A model generated the notes under the pieces. The model made no database searches. It saw only the letters and a program-made list of their open reading frames with translations, and was not told the origin of the DNA. From Clostridium_I sp047718555 (lineage in GTDB: Bacteria; Bacillota; Clostridia; Clostridiales; Clostridiaceae): 64,000 bases of DNA. The stretch spans positions 53,185-117,184 of the forward strand of contig NZ_JBDNRK010000006.1 in the NCBI RefSeq assembly GCF_047718555.1, in the 5' to 3' direction. The position numbers and the translations under genes were made by a program. Below are positions 63,250 through 64,000 of this stretch, piece after piece (within the stretch, counting starts at the first letter, position 1; each line of letters opens with the position of its first letter).

Positions 63250-63423
63250 CTTACCAATCTGATTGTACTTAATGCAGCCATAGAAGGTGAGTATGGGAAG
63301 GGTTTTGCAGTGGTGGCAGAAGAGGTAAGGAAGCTTGCAGAAGAATCATCAACAGCAGTTGTAGAAATTAAAAATAATGTAAATTATTACAAATATTATA
63401 TATATAAATATAGGCAAATTTAA
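63250..63423 (+). pseudogene. Chemoreceptor (MCP) signalling-tip fragment
   Basis: L-I-V-L-N-A-A-I-E-G-E-Y-G-K-G-F-A-V-V-A-E-E-V-R-K-L-A-E-E-S-S is the MCP hairpin tip, but the usual A-A-R-A four residues between I-E and G-E are deleted, and only about 55 codons remain. It lacks membrane and sensor parts. Non-functional remnant. Confidence 0.8.
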
Positions 63424-63879
63424 AAATAATAAAAATATTGTCTCTGGTAATGAAATAAAATTAAGAAACTATTGACAATAGATAAGTAATAATATAAACT
63501 TAAGACTGTATAAATCATATAAAACATATATGCAAACATGGATATAAATTAACAGTTTACTACATAGTGCTATTGCTTAAAAAATATAGAAATGATTATT
63601 TTCTAACTGGAAAACCGGAGGACAAATATTCTTTATTGAATTTTGTGCTCCTTTTTGCTTGTAATTAAATTTTAACCTTTAATTATATGATTATTTTATA
63701 TTATTTAGAAACTTGCAATAATATTAGAAAAAAGAATGTGTTAATTATGAGACTATATTCTACTTTGCAGAGAACTAACAAAATACTTTAAAGATTACAG
63801 TTGATTTAATGTAAATATTTGAATTAGAGAGTTATAACAAGAAATTAAGTATATTTAAAAAAATAAAGAGGTGATTTAA
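63424..63879. other. AT-rich gene-free interval with a terminator-like hairpin
   Basis: No gene. GGAGGACAAA (63617-63626) pairs with TTTGTGCTCC (63642-63651, one mismatch), followed by T5, a likely terminator or attenuator of the following gene. Rest is AT-rich and unremarkable. Confidence 0.55.
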
Positions 63880-64000
63880 ATGGGAATAAACCTAAATTTA
63901 GCAGAACTAGATATAAGAGATAAGAGATTAGGGGCAATTATATCTTATAATGGCTCTGCACAAGATATTTATGAAAAATCTCTAGAGCGTAGTATAAAAC
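63880..64000 (+). CDS. Nitrogenase component-1-like protein (partial, 5' end only)
   Basis: The first 40 residues from ATG 63880 (M-G-I-N-L-N-L-A-E-L-D-I-R-D-K-R-L-G-A-I-I-S-Y-N-G) look like the N-terminus of clostridial nitrogenase component-1-type oxidoreductases, where this R-x-x-R-L-G-x-I-x-x-Y-N-G pattern precedes the cluster cysteines. Ribosome binding site aaagaggtg. The rest is outside the window, so the call is tentative. Confidence 0.45.
   Translation, partial: MGINLNLAELDIRDKRLGAIISYNGSAQDIYEKSLERSIK

Overview
The window reads as part of a low-GC Firmicutes chromosome, most likely Clostridium sensu stricto. Evidence is the strong AT bias, AGGAGG-type ribosome binding sites, GTG/TTG starts, a class-I-like hydroxylamine reductase (hybrid-cluster protein), a HPP-family membrane protein and a possible nitrogenase component-1-like gene at the right edge. 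The species cannot be fixed from the sequence alone.

Layout. (1) 1-3.1 kb: minus-strand type I restriction-modification operon (Phd/YefM-like antitoxin, hsdM, 5' part of hsdS; the rest lies outside the window). (2) 3.3-42.1 kb: an almost complete siphovirus-type prophage of HK97-like packaging and capsid organisation. It opens with a structured RNA leader and a small HTH/sigma-like gene. A minus-strand replication block follows (family A DNA polymerase, DUF2815, DUF2800 nuclease, two small genes), then a repeat-rich divergent control region. The plus-strand part holds a Rha regulator, primase-helicase, VRR-NUC nuclease, SNF2 helicase, late-regulator-like DUF1492 protein, HNH nuclease, terminases, a ParB-like methyltransferase, portal, ClpP protease, capsid, head-tail connectors, tail genes with a programmed -1 frameshift, tape measure, baseplate/receptor-binding proteins, holin and amidase. 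It ends in a module of three serine recombinase-family genes. Two sets of self-contained cargo genes (morons) sit inside the structural operon. I find no classical CI-type repressor between 4 and 42 kb.

(3) 42.2-52.8 kb: a defence-like accessory island. It holds an XRE regulator, a WYL regulator, a RES-domain protein, a three-gene cassette (nuclease-like domain plus membrane segment, a helical membrane protein, and a [4Fe-4S] ferredoxin-domain protein), an HNH/DUF1524 fragment, and a 978-residue histidine-motif protein paired with an Abi/HEPN-like protein. The cassette and the last pair are the best candidates for an undescribed system. The island ends at tandem scars that look like the 3' end of a rumA/rlmD-type methyltransferase gene, a known integration hotspot.

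(4) 52.9-56.8 kb: gene decay (frameshifted small gene, DUF2200 gene, 4Fe-4S reductase remnant, broken group II intron with its reverse transcriptase, DNA polymerase IV remnant). (5) 55.8-64 kb: chromosomal genes, among them a nitrite/sulfite reductase-like ferredoxin protein, hcp, a HPP membrane protein behind a CRP/FNR-type palindrome, a TetR-SDR-MFS efflux locus, a chemoreceptor fragment and the start of a nitrogenase-like gene. The N-oxide genes probably act together in nitrite/NO/hydroxylamine handling.
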